DNA of 64,000 nucleotides, taken from contig NZ_AP024525.1 in NCBI RefSeq assembly GCF_020886775.1, positions 3,410,001-3,474,000 on the forward strand, in the 5' to 3' direction. This document shows positions 50,589 to 59,413 of the stretch, one piece after another. Source of the DNA: Sinomonas cyclohexanicum. GTDB lineage: Bacteria; Actinomycetota; Actinomycetes; Actinomycetales; Micrococcaceae. Under the pieces are notes generated by a model. The model saw only the letters and a program-made list of their open reading frames with translations. It was not told the DNA's origin and made no database searches. The position numbers and the translations under genes were made by a program. Within the stretch, counting starts at the first letter, position 1; the number at the start of each line of letters is the position of its first letter.

Positions 50589-51332
50589 TCAGGCGTCCGC
50601 AGCGGTAGCCGCCTGCGCCGGGGGTGCCGGTGCCGGGGGTGCCGGGGCCGCCTGCGCCGGGGCCGCGGCCGCGCGCTCCGGGGCGGCCGCCTTGGCGCGG
50701 GGCCGCGCCGCCTCGCCGCGCGCACCGCGGGCCCTCTGGGGACCGCGGACCTCGGGGAGCATGGACCACACGAAGTACATGCGCTCGGACTCCTCGTCCG
50801 GCCCCGGCTCCTCGAGCTCGAACTCGTCCATGAGCTCGAGCATGCGCTGCTTGAAGCGGGCCCGCTGCTCGAGGGTGAGCTTGATCCCGTTGCCGGAGAT
50901 CATCATGACCGGCGACTCGTCCGGCTCTCCCCGGCGTCGGGCGGCCTCGCGGTGCTTCGCGTGGCTGGCGATCCGGGATCGCAGCGCCTCGATCTCCATG
51001 TCGATGATCGCGAGGCCCGGGGTCTGGCCGGTCGTCGCGGTGTCGAGGTTGAGATCGGTTCCGGCGGCCTTCCAGCGCCGTTCCCGGCCGTCGCCGTCGC
51101 TCGGCGCGTCCACGACAATGCCCCACTTCTTGAGGGCACGGAGGTGGTAGCTCATGGCGCTCGGCGTGAGCCCCGTGAAGGCGGCCAGCTCGGTGGCGGT
51201 CCGGCTCTCCTGACTCGAGTAGAGCTCGTTGATGGCCTCGAGTCGGGCGGCGTGGGCGAGGGCCCTGATCGCCTTGGGGTCCGTGATCCGGACAGGGTTC
51301 TCGCTACGCGAGCTGCGCTTCTTGTCAGTCAT
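50589..51332 (-). CDS. ArsR/HTH_20-type transcriptional regulator with low-complexity tail
   Basis: 247 aa. HTH region ALAHAARLEAINELYSSQES and FTGLTPSAMSYHLRALKKWG (about 25-75), an acidic dimerisation region, then a helix-rich part (LTLEQRARFKQRMLELMDEF) as in HTH_20/DUF regulators, and a roughly 60-residue Ala/Pro tail (AAPAQAAPAPPAPAPP). ATG 51332 has only a weak ribosome site, but a good promoter lies directly upstream. Targets unknown. It follows the methyltransferase gene on the same strand. Confidence 0.8.
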   Translation of the reverse strand: MTDKKRSSRSENPVRITDPKAIRALAHAARLEAINELYSSQESRTATELAAFTGLTPSAMSYHLRALKKWGIVVDAPSDGDGRERRWKAAGTDLNLDTATTGQTPGLAIIDMEIEALRSRIASHAKHREAARRRGEPDESPVMMISGNGIKLTLEQRARFKQRMLELMDEFELEEPGPDEESERMYFVWSMLPEVRGPQRARGARGEAARPRAKAAAPERAAAAPAQAAPAPPAPAPPAQAATAADA

Positions 51333-51364
51333 GATGCTTTTTCGTTGTGCTGATGTTGCTGTGT

Positions 51365-51394
51365 AATAAACGACACATTCCGGGCAAATGTCAA
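51365..51394 (-). promoter_or_regulatory. Promoter of the ArsR-like gene, overlapping the upstream stop codon
   Basis: Minus strand: consensus -35 TTGACA (51394-51389), 18-nt spacer, -10 TTTATT (51370-51365). The -35 shares bases with the TGA of the methyltransferase gene (51393-51391). An AT-rich island in an otherwise very GC-rich window. Confidence 0.6.
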
Positions 51395-53037
51395 GCTGTT
51401 TCTTCACGGTTTCCCGCGGGCGCGTCATGCGCGCCCTCTGACAGGACCAGGAAGCCGTCGGCCACGAGGTTGGCGGCCTCCTCGAGCACGCCTGCGCGGA
51501 ACGCCGGATCGTCGCGGCCCAGGAGCGCCGCGAGGGCGGACGCGATCTGCCCTGCCGTGAGCTCGCCGTCGCACGCCGAGACGAATCCGGCGAGCTCGGT
51601 GCTCATGAGCGTGGTCCGCCGGAACCCGGCGCCCTGGCGCAGGAGGATCACCCCCGGATGCTCCGCGCCGGGCCGCTGGTGGCGCTCCTCAGTGACGTCG
51701 TCCGCCACCACGAGCCGCTCGCCGGCCAGGTCCGGGTGCCCCGCGAGCCAGTCGGCGCGCCCCACCGCCGCGGACCAATGCGGGCCGATGGGCTGCTCGA
51801 GCGGGTGGGTGAGCTTCTCGAAGCGGTCCAGCCGGGCCTGCCCGCGCGCCGGGCGCCGCAGCCACACCACCCCGAAGCCGATCGCTCCGGTGCCCCGCGC
51901 TGCGAAGTCGGCCAGGTACGCGCCGTACGACTCCTCATAGGCATGCGGGTCGCGCTGCTGCGACGCGTCGGCGAGCCACGTCTCGGCGTACTGGCCGGGA
52001 CCCACCTCCTCGCGCTCGAGGACCCACGCGTCCACCCCGTCAGGAATCCAGCCGCGGACCCGCTCGTGCCACGCGGCCCCTTCGGGGATCTCCCAGTTGC
52101 CCAGCAGCTGGGCAGTGCCGCCCTCGGCGAGCACCTTCCCGAGCCCGGCGATGAGCGTCGCGACGAGCTGGTCCCCGGGCAGCCCGCCGTCGCGGTACGT
52201 GAACTGGTCTTCGGCCCGCTCGGAGGCGGTGCGGGGCGTGATCACGAACGGCGGGTTCGAGACGACGAGATCGAACAGCTCGCCCGCGACAGGCTCGAGC
52301 AGCGAGCCCTTCCGCAGCTCGATGCGGTCCTCGGGCCGCGCCGGATCGATACCGAGCGTGCGCGCGTTGAGGAGGACGTTGAAGCGGGCGAACGCGAGGG
52401 CCCGGTCCGAGATGTCCGTCGCGACGACGTGCCGGGCGTGGTCCAGGAGGTGCAGGGCCTGGATCCCGCAGCCGGTGCCGATATCGAGGGCACGCTCGAC
52501 AGGCCGCCGAGCGGTTGCCTGGACGAGCGTCGAAGAGGCATGCCCGATCCCGAGCACGTGATCGTGGCTGAGCACACCCGGACGCTGGTGCGCGGCGAGG
52601 TCCGAGGCCACCCACACCTCCCGCTCGCCGTCATCGGCCTCCCACGCGTACGGGCGGAGATCGACCGCGGCGGCCAGCGTCGCGCCGTCGTGCTCGGCGC
52701 CGTCGTGCTCACGCACGGCAGCGAGCCCCAGCGCGACGAGCCCCTCCGAGCGGATGCCCGGCAGGACGGCGTCGAGCGCGGCGGCGGGGAGCGGGCGCGT
52801 GAGCAGGAAGAAGCGCACGACGGCGCCCAGCGGCTCGCGCGCGGGATCCTCGCCGGCGGCGCGGGTCGCGACGAGCGCCGGGACGATCTGGTCCCGAGCG
52901 AGCGCCGCAGTGGCCTCGGGCCCGAGCAGACCGGCAACGCCGTCGACGGTGTACCCGACGGCCGCGAGATCGCGGGCGAGGGCGCCGAGCAGGTCGAGGC
53001 GGTCGGACAGGGGCAGGTCGGGCTGCTCGGACGTCAC
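51391..53037 (-). CDS. Class I SAM-dependent methyltransferase (HemK/PrmC-like NPPF type)
   Basis: 548 aa from GTG 53037; a -10-like TAGACT ends 6 nt upstream, suggesting a leaderless start (GTG 53043 is the alternative). The N-terminal 150 residues form a helical domain; the methyltransferase core has ALDIGTGCGIQAL (D185, GTGCG 187-191), VVATDIS and the N6-/N5-glutamine type motif SNPPFVI (N261). The C-terminal 130 residues form an extra domain. The NPPF motif points to methylation of a planar amide/amine in protein, RNA or DNA; the substrate is not known. Confidence 0.82.
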   Translation of the reverse strand: MTSEQPDLPLSDRLDLLGALARDLAAVGYTVDGVAGLLGPEATAALARDQIVPALVATRAAGEDPAREPLGAVVRFFLLTRPLPAAALDAVLPGIRSEGLVALGLAAVREHDGAEHDGATLAAAVDLRPYAWEADDGEREVWVASDLAAHQRPGVLSHDHVLGIGHASSTLVQATARRPVERALDIGTGCGIQALHLLDHARHVVATDISDRALAFARFNVLLNARTLGIDPARPEDRIELRKGSLLEPVAGELFDLVVSNPPFVITPRTASERAEDQFTYRDGGLPGDQLVATLIAGLGKVLAEGGTAQLLGNWEIPEGAAWHERVRGWIPDGVDAWVLEREEVGPGQYAETWLADASQQRDPHAYEESYGAYLADFAARGTGAIGFGVVWLRRPARGQARLDRFEKLTHPLEQPIGPHWSAAVGRADWLAGHPDLAGERLVVADDVTEERHQRPGAEHPGVILLRQGAGFRRTTLMSTELAGFVSACDGELTAGQIASALAALLGRDDPAFRAGVLEEAANLVADGFLVLSEGAHDAPAGNREETA

Positions 53038-53184
53038 CCTCACGAGTCTAGGGGGCCCTGCTGGGAGCCTTGTCCGCACACCGTGGCGGGCCCACACTGG
53101 GGACATGGCGCCGCTCCGACCGGCAATCGAACGCCGCGTTCCGGCTCAGCCGTCCCTGACCCGGCGGCGGGGACAAGAGGTTCC

Positions 53185-53724
53185 ATGAGTCCCGGCGCCC
53201 TGCGCGGTGGCGGCGCGGCAGCGCGAGCGGCGGCGATCGCCTCTGGTCTCGGGCTGGCGGTCGCGTGGTGCGCCGTCGGATGCGCCTACTCGTATGACGA
53301 CGGCCTCGCGCCCCTCGGCCAGCGGGAGGCGTCTGCGAGCGCCTCGGCAGAGACGTCCAGCGCTGCGCTCGGCGACACTCTCTCGGGTGCGGCGCTCGAT
53401 GTCTGGGCAGCGTCGGCGCTGCCTGACAACTCCGGCCTGTCCCTCGGCGACGACGCCGGCTCAGTGATGCCCGGCGCGGGCTCGCGGCGGATGACGGTCG
53501 ACACCGATCCCGGAGCTGCGACGCTGCACTACGCGTGCCGGGGTATCGGCCTGGCCGCCGTGCGTGTGACGGCTGAGGGCGCCGAGATCCTCGACATCAC
53601 GTTCACGTGCAATCGCCCGTGGTCCCGTGCGGTGGACGTGCCCGCCGCGGGGCATCTGGACATCGTGTTCAGTTCGGCCGGCGACACGGCGGCGAACGTC
53701 GCCTACCGCCTCACGCGCCCCTGA
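53185..53724 (+). CDS. Putative secreted lipoprotein
   Basis: 179 aa from ATG 53185 with AAGAGG 4 nt upstream. N-terminal signal with hydrophobic AIASGLGLAVAW and lipobox AVGC (C33); after it a Ser/Ala-rich linker and a C-terminal domain with two cysteines (HYACRGIG, TFTCNRPW) likely disulfide-bonded. The C-terminal part (DIVFSSAGDTAANVAYRLT) is beta-rich, like other actinobacterial surface lipoproteins of unknown function. Convergent with trhO. Confidence 0.75.
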   Translation: MSPGALRGGGAAARAAAIASGLGLAVAWCAVGCAYSYDDGLAPLGQREASASASAETSSAALGDTLSGAALDVWAASALPDNSGLSLGDDAGSVMPGAGSRRMTVDTDPGAATLHYACRGIGLAAVRVTAEGAEILDITFTCNRPWSRAVDVPAAGHLDIVFSSAGDTAANVAYRLTRP

Positions 53725-53770
53725 CCGACCAGGCCGGGGCGACCGAGGGTCACCTCCAAGTACCGCGGGG

Positions 53771-54670
53771 TCAGCCTGAGCAGCCCTGCGGACACCGAAG
53801 CGATTCCCCGGACCCCGCGCAGTCGGTGCAGTAGAGCGTGAGCTTGCGGCACGCAGGGTTCGAGCAGTTGTGGAAGTCGCTCGTGGGCGCCTCGCATCGG
53901 GCACAGCGGCCGATCGTGGCTGCATCCTCGCTGAACTCGAGGCGCATGCGCCGGTCGAACACGTACAGCGATCCTTCCCACAGGCCCGCGTCCTTGTACT
54001 TCTCGCCGTAGCGGACGATTCCGCCGTCGAGCTGGTAGACCTCGCGGAAGCCACGGCGGCGCATGTGGGCCGTGAGCACCTCGCAGCGGATCCCGCCCGT
54101 GCAGTACGTCACGACGGGACGCTCCTTGAGGTCGTCGTACTTGCCGGAGTCCAGTTCGGCCAAGAAGTCGTGCGTGGTGGTGGTGTCGGGGACGATCGCG
54201 TCCTTGAACCGGCCGATCTGGGCCTCGAACGCGTTGCGCCCGTCGAAGAACACGACCTCGCGGCCCGGGGCACCGTCCCGCCCGGCGTCGACGAGTTCGT
54301 GGAGCTCCTGTGGCGTGAGGTGCGTGCCCCCGCCCACGACGCCGTCTGGCCCCACCTCGAGCTCATGGGGCGCCCCGAACGAGACGAGCTCTGGGCGCAC
54401 CTTGACCGACAGCCGGGGGAAGTCGGCGGCTCCGCCCTCGGACCACTTGACGTCGAGGTCCTTGAAACCGGGGTACTCCTTGGTGACGCGCAGGTACCGC
54501 TTGACCTCGTCGAGCCCGCCCCCGACGGTGGCGTTGATCCCGTCCTTCGAGATGATGATCCGGCCGCGCAGCCCCAGCCCCTCGCACAGGGTCCGCTGCC
54601 ACAGCCTGACCGCCTCAGGGTCGGTCAGCGGGGTGAAGCAGTAGAACAGGACGATACGGTGCAGAGCCAC
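53771..54670 (-). CDS. trhO: tRNA uridine(34) hydroxylase TrhO (rhodanese-related)
   Basis: 299-aa UPF0176/YceA-type protein. N-terminal ferredoxin-like part ([16 protein letters not shown]) and rhodanese domain with the conserved CTGGIRC motif (C190 and C196). A C-terminal Cys-rich zinc-binding tail ([28 protein letters not shown]) is typical. Forms 5-hydroxyuridine at tRNA position 34. GTG 54670 is likely leaderless: TACCCT (54682-54677, minus) ends 6 nt upstream. Confidence 0.9.
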   Translation of the reverse strand: MALHRIVLFYCFTPLTDPEAVRLWQRTLCEGLGLRGRIIISKDGINATVGGGLDEVKRYLRVTKEYPGFKDLDVKWSEGGAADFPRLSVKVRPELVSFGAPHELEVGPDGVVGGGTHLTPQELHELVDAGRDGAPGREVVFFDGRNAFEAQIGRFKDAIVPDTTTTHDFLAELDSGKYDDLKERPVVTYCTGGIRCEVLTAHMRRRGFREVYQLDGGIVRYGEKYKDAGLWEGSLYVFDRRMRLEFSEDAATIGRCARCEAPTSDFHNCSNPACRKLTLYCTDCAGSGESLRCPQGCSG

Positions 54671-54766
54671 CCATCAAGGGTAGCGGTCGCGGGGCCGGCG
54701 GCGGCCGGATGACAGTTCGGTCACAGGCCCTATCAGGCTCTGGCGCTACCGGTTATCGTCTTGGCT

Positions 54767-55456
54767 ATGGGAGAGGAATCGCTGCGAGAACTTCTGGGCA
54801 CGTGGGTCGAAGGCTGGGCCTCCACACGCCACTACCCCGTCCAGGACGTGGGCTCGTTCAAGGCCGTGCAGCTGACGGACAAGTCCGGTGACTGGGAGGC
54901 CTTCGCCGCGAGTCCGAGCAGGCAGGAGTTCGCGGACCTCGCCGCGTTCGTCGCGGAGTCGTCGCCGCGCCTCCTGACCATCCTCACGGACGATCTGCCC
55001 GCCTACCGGACGCTGGCCGCCGAGCACGGTCTCGTGGAGCTTGCCGGCGATCAGCAGCTCATGATCATGGACTTCGAGGGCAAGGACGTCGAGGCGCCTT
55101 GGCTCAACGACGACGAGCTCAAGCTGACCACCGACTACGAGGACCACAGTGCGACCGTCACGGTGAAGACCACCGCGGGGGCGCTGGCAGCGAGCGGGCA
55201 TGTCGCCGTCGCCCACGGGTATGCGGTGTTCGACCGCATCGTGACGGAGCCCGACTTCCGCCGCCGCGGCCTCGGCAGCTTCGTGATGCGTGCCCTCACC
55301 GCCGCGATGAGCGAGCACAGCCTCGATCAGGGCCTGCTGATCGCCTCGGTTGACGGCCAGCACCTCTACCACCACCTCGGGTGGAGCGATGTCTCGGGCG
55401 TCCTGGTCCTCACCAACAAGGGTACGACGGCGGGCGGCTCGCTCTCCGCGGACTGA
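54767..55456 (+). CDS. GNAT family N-acetyltransferase
   Basis: 229 aa from ATG 54767. The acetyl-CoA loop lies in TEPDFRRRGLGSFVMRALT; the rest of the fold includes HVAVAHGYAVFDRIV and DGQHLYHHLGWSDVSGVLVL, a common GNAT ending. The N-terminal half is family-specific, substrate unknown. No Shine-Dalgarno; a -10-like TATCGT (54754-54759) precedes the ATG by 7 nt, so it is probably leaderless. Followed 30 nt later by the helicase gene. Confidence 0.82.
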   Translation: MGEESLRELLGTWVEGWASTRHYPVQDVGSFKAVQLTDKSGDWEAFAASPSRQEFADLAAFVAESSPRLLTILTDDLPAYRTLAAEHGLVELAGDQQLMIMDFEGKDVEAPWLNDDELKLTTDYEDHSATVTVKTTAGALAASGHVAVAHGYAVFDRIVTEPDFRRRGLGSFVMRALTAAMSEHSLDQGLLIASVDGQHLYHHLGWSDVSGVLVLTNKGTTAGGSLSAD

Positions 55457-55486
55457 CCCTGGCGCTAGGGCTGGCAGAATGCTCCC

Positions 55487-57853
55487 GTGGCCGCGCATGA
55501 TTCCCTCGTCTCCCTTCTGGGGCGCTCGGCGGACCCCGAGGAGCTGCGGCACCTTCGCACGATCCCCTCTCGACCCGCCCGTCACGCCCCGTGGCCGGTC
55601 TGGGCACACCCTGATCTGGTCGACGCGTACGGGCGGCTAGGGATCCACGAGCCCTATACGCACCAGGCCAAGGCCGCGGACCTTGCCCACGGGGGGACCC
55701 ACGTGGTCCTCGCCACGGGCACCGCATCGGGCAAGTCGCTCGGGTACCAGCTGCCCGCCTTGGACGCAGTCCACCGCTCGGAGCTGCGGGTCGCTGCCGA
55801 GCCCGGTCGGATTCACAACGACGGCTCCGTGGTCCTTTACCTCTCCCCCACCAAGGCCCTGGCGGCTGACCAGCTGGCCGCCATCCGAGCCCTTGGCCTT
55901 CCCACCGTCCGTGCCGAGACGTACGACGGCGATACGGAGCAGTCCGCCAGACGCTGGATCCGGGACCACGCCAACGTGATCCTCGCCAACCCGGACATGC
56001 TGCATCTCGGGATCCTGCCGAACCACGCGTGGTGGTCGGCCTTCTTCCGGCGCCTGCGGTTCGTGATCATCGACGAGGCCCACTCGTACCGTGGCGTCTT
56101 CGGCTCGCACGTGGCCAACCTGCTCCGACGGCTTCGCCGCGTGTGCGGCCACTACGGCTCCGAGCCCGTGTTCATCGCGGCCTCTGCGACCTCTGGCGAT
56201 CCCGAGGGCTCGGTGGGCCGACTCATCGGTGACCGTGTCACGGCGGTCACCGACGACGGCTCGCCGCACGGCGCGACGGAGGTCGCGTTCTGGGAACCTG
56301 CACTGACGGAAGCAAAGGGCGAGAATGGCGCTCCGCAGAGGCGTACCGCGATCGCCGAGACGGCTGATCTCCTCGCCAACCTGGTCTCGGCCCGCGTCCG
56401 GACCATCGCCTTCATCAAGTCCCGCCGCGGGGCCGAGGCCATCTCGTCCATCACCCAGCGGCTCCTCGACGAGATCGACCCAAGCCTGCCACTGAGGGTG
56501 GCGGCGTATCGCTCGGGCTATCTGCCGGAGGAGCGCCGCGAACTGGAGCGGCGCCTGCGCTCGGGCGAGCTGCTCGGTGTGGCGAGCACGTCCGCCCTCG
56601 AGCTCGGCATCGATATCTCGGGACTCGACGCGGTACTCGTGGCGGGCTGGCCGGGAACGAGAGCGTCGCTGTTCCAGGAGATCGGCCGGGCGGGGCGTTC
56701 CGGCCAGGACGCGCTTGCCGCCTTCGTGGCGAGCGACGATCCTCTCGACACCTATCTCGTCAACCACCCGGAGGCCATCTTCGATTCCTCCATCGAGGCC
56801 ACCGTCCTGGACCCCTCGAACCCGTACGTCCTGGGCCCACACCTGTGCGCGGCGGCAGCGGAGAGGCCCCTCACGGTGTCGGACCTGTCGCTGTTCGGCC
56901 CGACCACCGAGGGCCTGCTCGGGCAGCTCGAAGCACAGGGCTACCTGCGCAGGCGGCCTTCCGGGTGGTTCTGGACCCATCCGGAGAGCGCGGCCGGAAT
57001 GGTCAACCTCCGCGCCGACGGAGGAGGACCCGTCAGCATCATCGATGCCGAGACAGGACAGCTTCTCGGGTCGATGGACTCGCCACAGACGCACTATCAG
57101 GCCCACCAAGGTGCGATCTACGTGCATCAGGGCGCAAGCTATCTCGTCGAGGAGCTCAACGAGGCAGAGCACTGCGTCGTGGTGCGTCGCGTGAACCCTG
57201 ACTACTACACGACGGCGCGGGACATCACCACCGTCGAGGTCCTCAACGGCCTCCGCTCCGAGCAGTGGGGTCCGGTCGGCGTCCACTTCGGCGAGGTGCG
57301 GGTGACCACTCAAGTCGTCTCCTTCCAGCGCAAGGCGCTCATCTCCCACGAGGTCCTCGGCGAGGAACCCCTCGATCTCGGCGCCCGGGACCTGTTCACC
57401 AAGGCCGTGTGGATCACGATTCCCGAACCGACCCTCGCGGCCTCAGGGCTGATCCCCGCCCAGTTCCCGGGTGCGCTCCACGCGGCCGAACACGCGTCCA
57501 TCGGCCTGCTCCCCCTCGTGGCCTCGAGTGACCGCTGGGACATCGGCGGAGTCTCCACGGCGCTGCATGCCGACACGGAGCAACCGACGATCTTCGTCTA
57601 CGACGGGCATCCGGGTGGCGCGGGCTTCGCGGAGCGCGGCTACGAGCGCATCCGTATCTGGCTCCGCGCCACCCTTGAGGCGATTGAGGCCTGCGAGTGC
57701 GACGCGGGCTGTCCCTCATGCGTGCAGAGCCCCAAGTGCGGCAACAAGAACAATCCACTCGACAAGGCCGGAGCCATCGCCCTCCTCTCGGGGGTCCTCC
57801 GCCAGGCCCGCCTCGCGGACCAGATCGTCGCCGGCCACGGGAAGGGGCACTGA
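55487..57853 (+). CDS. MrfA-like DEAD/DEAH-box helicase with DUF1998 domain
   Basis: 788-aa superfamily 2 helicase of the YprA/MrfA type (mitomycin repair factor in Bacillus). Walker A ATGTASGKS (77-84), DEAH 196-199 (VIIDEAHSY), motif III SATSGDP, motif V/VI STSALELGIDISGLDAV and QEIGRAGRSG. The C-terminal DUF1998 region has YDGHPGGAGFAERGY and the zinc cluster C736, C738, C742, C745, C751. In actinobacteria this helicase often neighbours Tad pilus genes, as here. GTG start with CAGAAT 6 nt upstream and CTGACC at -35 spacing 16: a leaderless promoter candidate. Confidence 0.9.
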   Translation: MAAHDSLVSLLGRSADPEELRHLRTIPSRPARHAPWPVWAHPDLVDAYGRLGIHEPYTHQAKAADLAHGGTHVVLATGTASGKSLGYQLPALDAVHRSELRVAAEPGRIHNDGSVVLYLSPTKALAADQLAAIRALGLPTVRAETYDGDTEQSARRWIRDHANVILANPDMLHLGILPNHAWWSAFFRRLRFVIIDEAHSYRGVFGSHVANLLRRLRRVCGHYGSEPVFIAASATSGDPEGSVGRLIGDRVTAVTDDGSPHGATEVAFWEPALTEAKGENGAPQRRTAIAETADLLANLVSARVRTIAFIKSRRGAEAISSITQRLLDEIDPSLPLRVAAYRSGYLPEERRELERRLRSGELLGVASTSALELGIDISGLDAVLVAGWPGTRASLFQEIGRAGRSGQDALAAFVASDDPLDTYLVNHPEAIFDSSIEATVLDPSNPYVLGPHLCAAAAERPLTVSDLSLFGPTTEGLLGQLEAQGYLRRRPSGWFWTHPESAAGMVNLRADGGGPVSIIDAETGQLLGSMDSPQTHYQAHQGAIYVHQGASYLVEELNEAEHCVVVRRVNPDYYTTARDITTVEVLNGLRSEQWGPVGVHFGEVRVTTQVVSFQRKALISHEVLGEEPLDLGARDLFTKAVWITIPEPTLAASGLIPAQFPGALHAAEHASIGLLPLVASSDRWDIGGVSTALHADTEQPTIFVYDGHPGGAGFAERGYERIRIWLRATLEAIEACECDAGCPSCVQSPKCGNKNNPLDKAGAIALLSGVLRQARLADQIVAGHGKGH

Positions 57854-57940
57854 GGCGACCGCCCAGGTCACGTGGCCGTCGCCGGCGGTCACCGCTCCGC
57901 ACTGCAGACTGGCACGCATCATCTCCGCGGACGAGCCGCG

Positions 57941-58384
57941 TCACCACTCGATCGCCTCCGCACGCGGGGGGCCAGCCCGTGCGCGTCCCCGCGCCGGGCC
58001 CCATGGGGCACCCGTGTCGATCTCGACCACGACGCGCACGGTGCTGCCGGGTACCTCCACCTGGTATCCCACGAGTGCAGCCCCGTTGAGCTCGGCCACG
58101 GTGCGTCCCGTGTCGCAGGCCGTGCCGGCGCGTAGCCCGCGCTCGGCGTCGGCCGCCGCGAGCGCTGCGAGGTCCGCGGCCGACGCAGCACGTGCCGAGG
58201 CCGCGAGGGCCTGCCCGATCAGCAGCACGGCGGCGCAGGCAAGGATGAGCAAGAGGCACAGGCCGAGCGCGAGCACCGTTCCGGACCCGCGCTCACCCTC
58301 CCTCGCGGCTCCCGTACGGTGTGCGGATGCGGTGCGGTGTGCAGGCATACGGACTGGCGGCCAACGGGCCTTCGAGGGGGTCAT
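57941..58384 (-). CDS. TadG/TadE-like pilus assembly protein (Rv3654c type)
   Basis: 147 aa, ATG overlapping the tadE stop (ATGA). After a basic leader (REGERGSGTVLALGLCLL) a single N-terminal transmembrane segment (LCLLLILACAAVLLIGQALA), then SARAASAADLAALAAADA, the alanine-rich pattern of Flp/Tad-associated minor pilins, and a C-terminal globular part. Last gene of the Tad operon. Exact role (pseudopilin or anchor) is unknown. Confidence 0.78.
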   Translation of the reverse strand: MTPSKARWPPVRMPAHRTASAHRTGAAREGERGSGTVLALGLCLLLILACAAVLLIGQALAASARAASAADLAALAAADAERGLRAGTACDTGRTVAELNGAALVGYQVEVPGSTVRVVVEIDTGAPWGPARGRARAGPPRAEAIEW

Positions 58385-58764
58385 CGCGCCCCCTCGATGC
58401 TCAGGCTGGCCCTCGCGCTGGCGGCGAGTCCTGCCGCGGCGGCCACGGGGCCCGGAATGGCGGCGGTGACCCGCACAGTGATGACACCTGCGGACGATTC
58501 AACTCTGTGGTCCGCCCCGGGACCGGCCACGCGCGCGACCTCCTGGGCAACTGCCTCCGGCCCCTCGCCGCGGGCAATGATCCGGGCCGCGGAGCGGGCG
58601 GCCTCCTCTACCCGGACCTGGCACATCGCAGCGGAGCCGGCGCTGAGCAGGATGCCGAGCAGCAGGATGACCGCGGGGACCGCCACAGCAAACTCCGCCG
58701 TGACGGATCCCCGCAGGGACGCCGAGGCCCACGGCTCCTCGGCGCCCCCGCGGTCCGGCCTCAC
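58381..58764 (-). CDS. TadE family minor pilin protein
   Basis: 127 aa, GTG 58764 overlapping the DUF4244 gene stop (GTGA). GSVTAEFAVAVPAVILLLGI is the TadE prepilin-like motif with Glu at +5 of the hydrophobic segment. C-terminal part contains RVEEAARSAARIIARGEGP and a beta-rich tail. Probably processed by a prepilin peptidase (not in this window) and assembled in the Flp pilus system. Confidence 0.82.
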   Translation of the reverse strand: MRPDRGGAEEPWASASLRGSVTAEFAVAVPAVILLLGILLSAGSAAMCQVRVEEAARSAARIIARGEGPEAVAQEVARVAGPGADHRVESSAGVITVRVTAAIPGPVAAAAGLAASARASLSIEGAR

Positions 58765-59270
58765 GGCAGTGCGAGGGCCGCGCGGATGATCCCCAGGAGG
58801 AAGCCCCGGACCTCGTCGCTGCGCATGATCACAACCAGGAGGCCCGCAAACGCGACCGCGCCCAGAGTGGCGATGGCGTACTCGGCGGTGGCCATCCCCT
58901 GCTGCCCAGTGGCTCGGCCGGCGATCCAGAGCCGCAGGAGCTGGATGCGGATGGCCGTGCGCCTGCGCGCGAGGCGGAACGTCCGACCCGCCCGATCGGC
59001 GCGCGCGCCCCGTGCGTCGCCGTCCGACGAAGCAGCAGCCCCCTTGTCTGCCGCGCGCGTCCCCGAGTGTGCACTCGGGTTCGCGCCACGGCCTTCTAGC
59101 GCGGCCTCGGGATAGCCCGCCTCGGGGAACAACTCGATGACCTGGCATCGGCCGTCGATCGTGCGGACGGCCTCGGGCCGCGGGCCCGCCGATGGTGAGA
59201 GCCGCAGGTCAGCGGGATCGGGGTCCACAGCGAGAGGGCCGAAGACGGCTCCGGGGGCGAGTGCTGGCAT
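58761..59270 (-). CDS. DUF4244 domain Flp-like pilin precursor
   Basis: 169 aa from ATG 59270 (AGGAGG 4 nt upstream). The C-terminal 45 residues (GMATAEYAIATLGAVAFAGL) match the DUF4244 / Flp pilin pattern: Glu five residues into a hydrophobic helix (TAEY). The N-terminal 110 residues are low complexity and much longer than a Flp leader (usually 20 or fewer); they include a basic RRRTAIRIQLLRLW segment just before the pilin core, so either the true start is further in or the leader is unusually long. Confidence 0.75.
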   Translation of the reverse strand: MPALAPGAVFGPLAVDPDPADLRLSPSAGPRPEAVRTIDGRCQVIELFPEAGYPEAALEGRGANPSAHSGTRAADKGAAASSDGDARGARADRAGRTFRLARRRTAIRIQLLRLWIAGRATGQQGMATAEYAIATLGAVAFAGLLVVIMRSDEVRGFLLGIIRAALALP

Positions 59271-59352
59271 GATTCCTCCTGGTGAGTGACGGCTGGACCT
59301 CCCGCAGGATGGCCGCCGAGTGTCGTCCCGGGCCGACTGCGCCGGAACGTTT

Positions 59353-59386
59353 GGCGTCTGAACGCCGCCTGCCCGCAGCGGGCAGG
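59353..59386 (-). terminator. Tandem hairpins between tadC and the pilin gene
   Basis: CCTGCCCGC / GCGGGCAGG (59368-59386, one-base centre) and GGCGT / ACGCC (59353-59366, 4-nt loop) lie in the 143-bp gap downstream of tadC. They may reduce read-through into the pilin gene, which carries its own strong ribosome site. Confidence 0.4.
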
Positions 59387-59413
59387 AGTCTTCTCTCCTT
59401 CGCGTGCCTGGAT

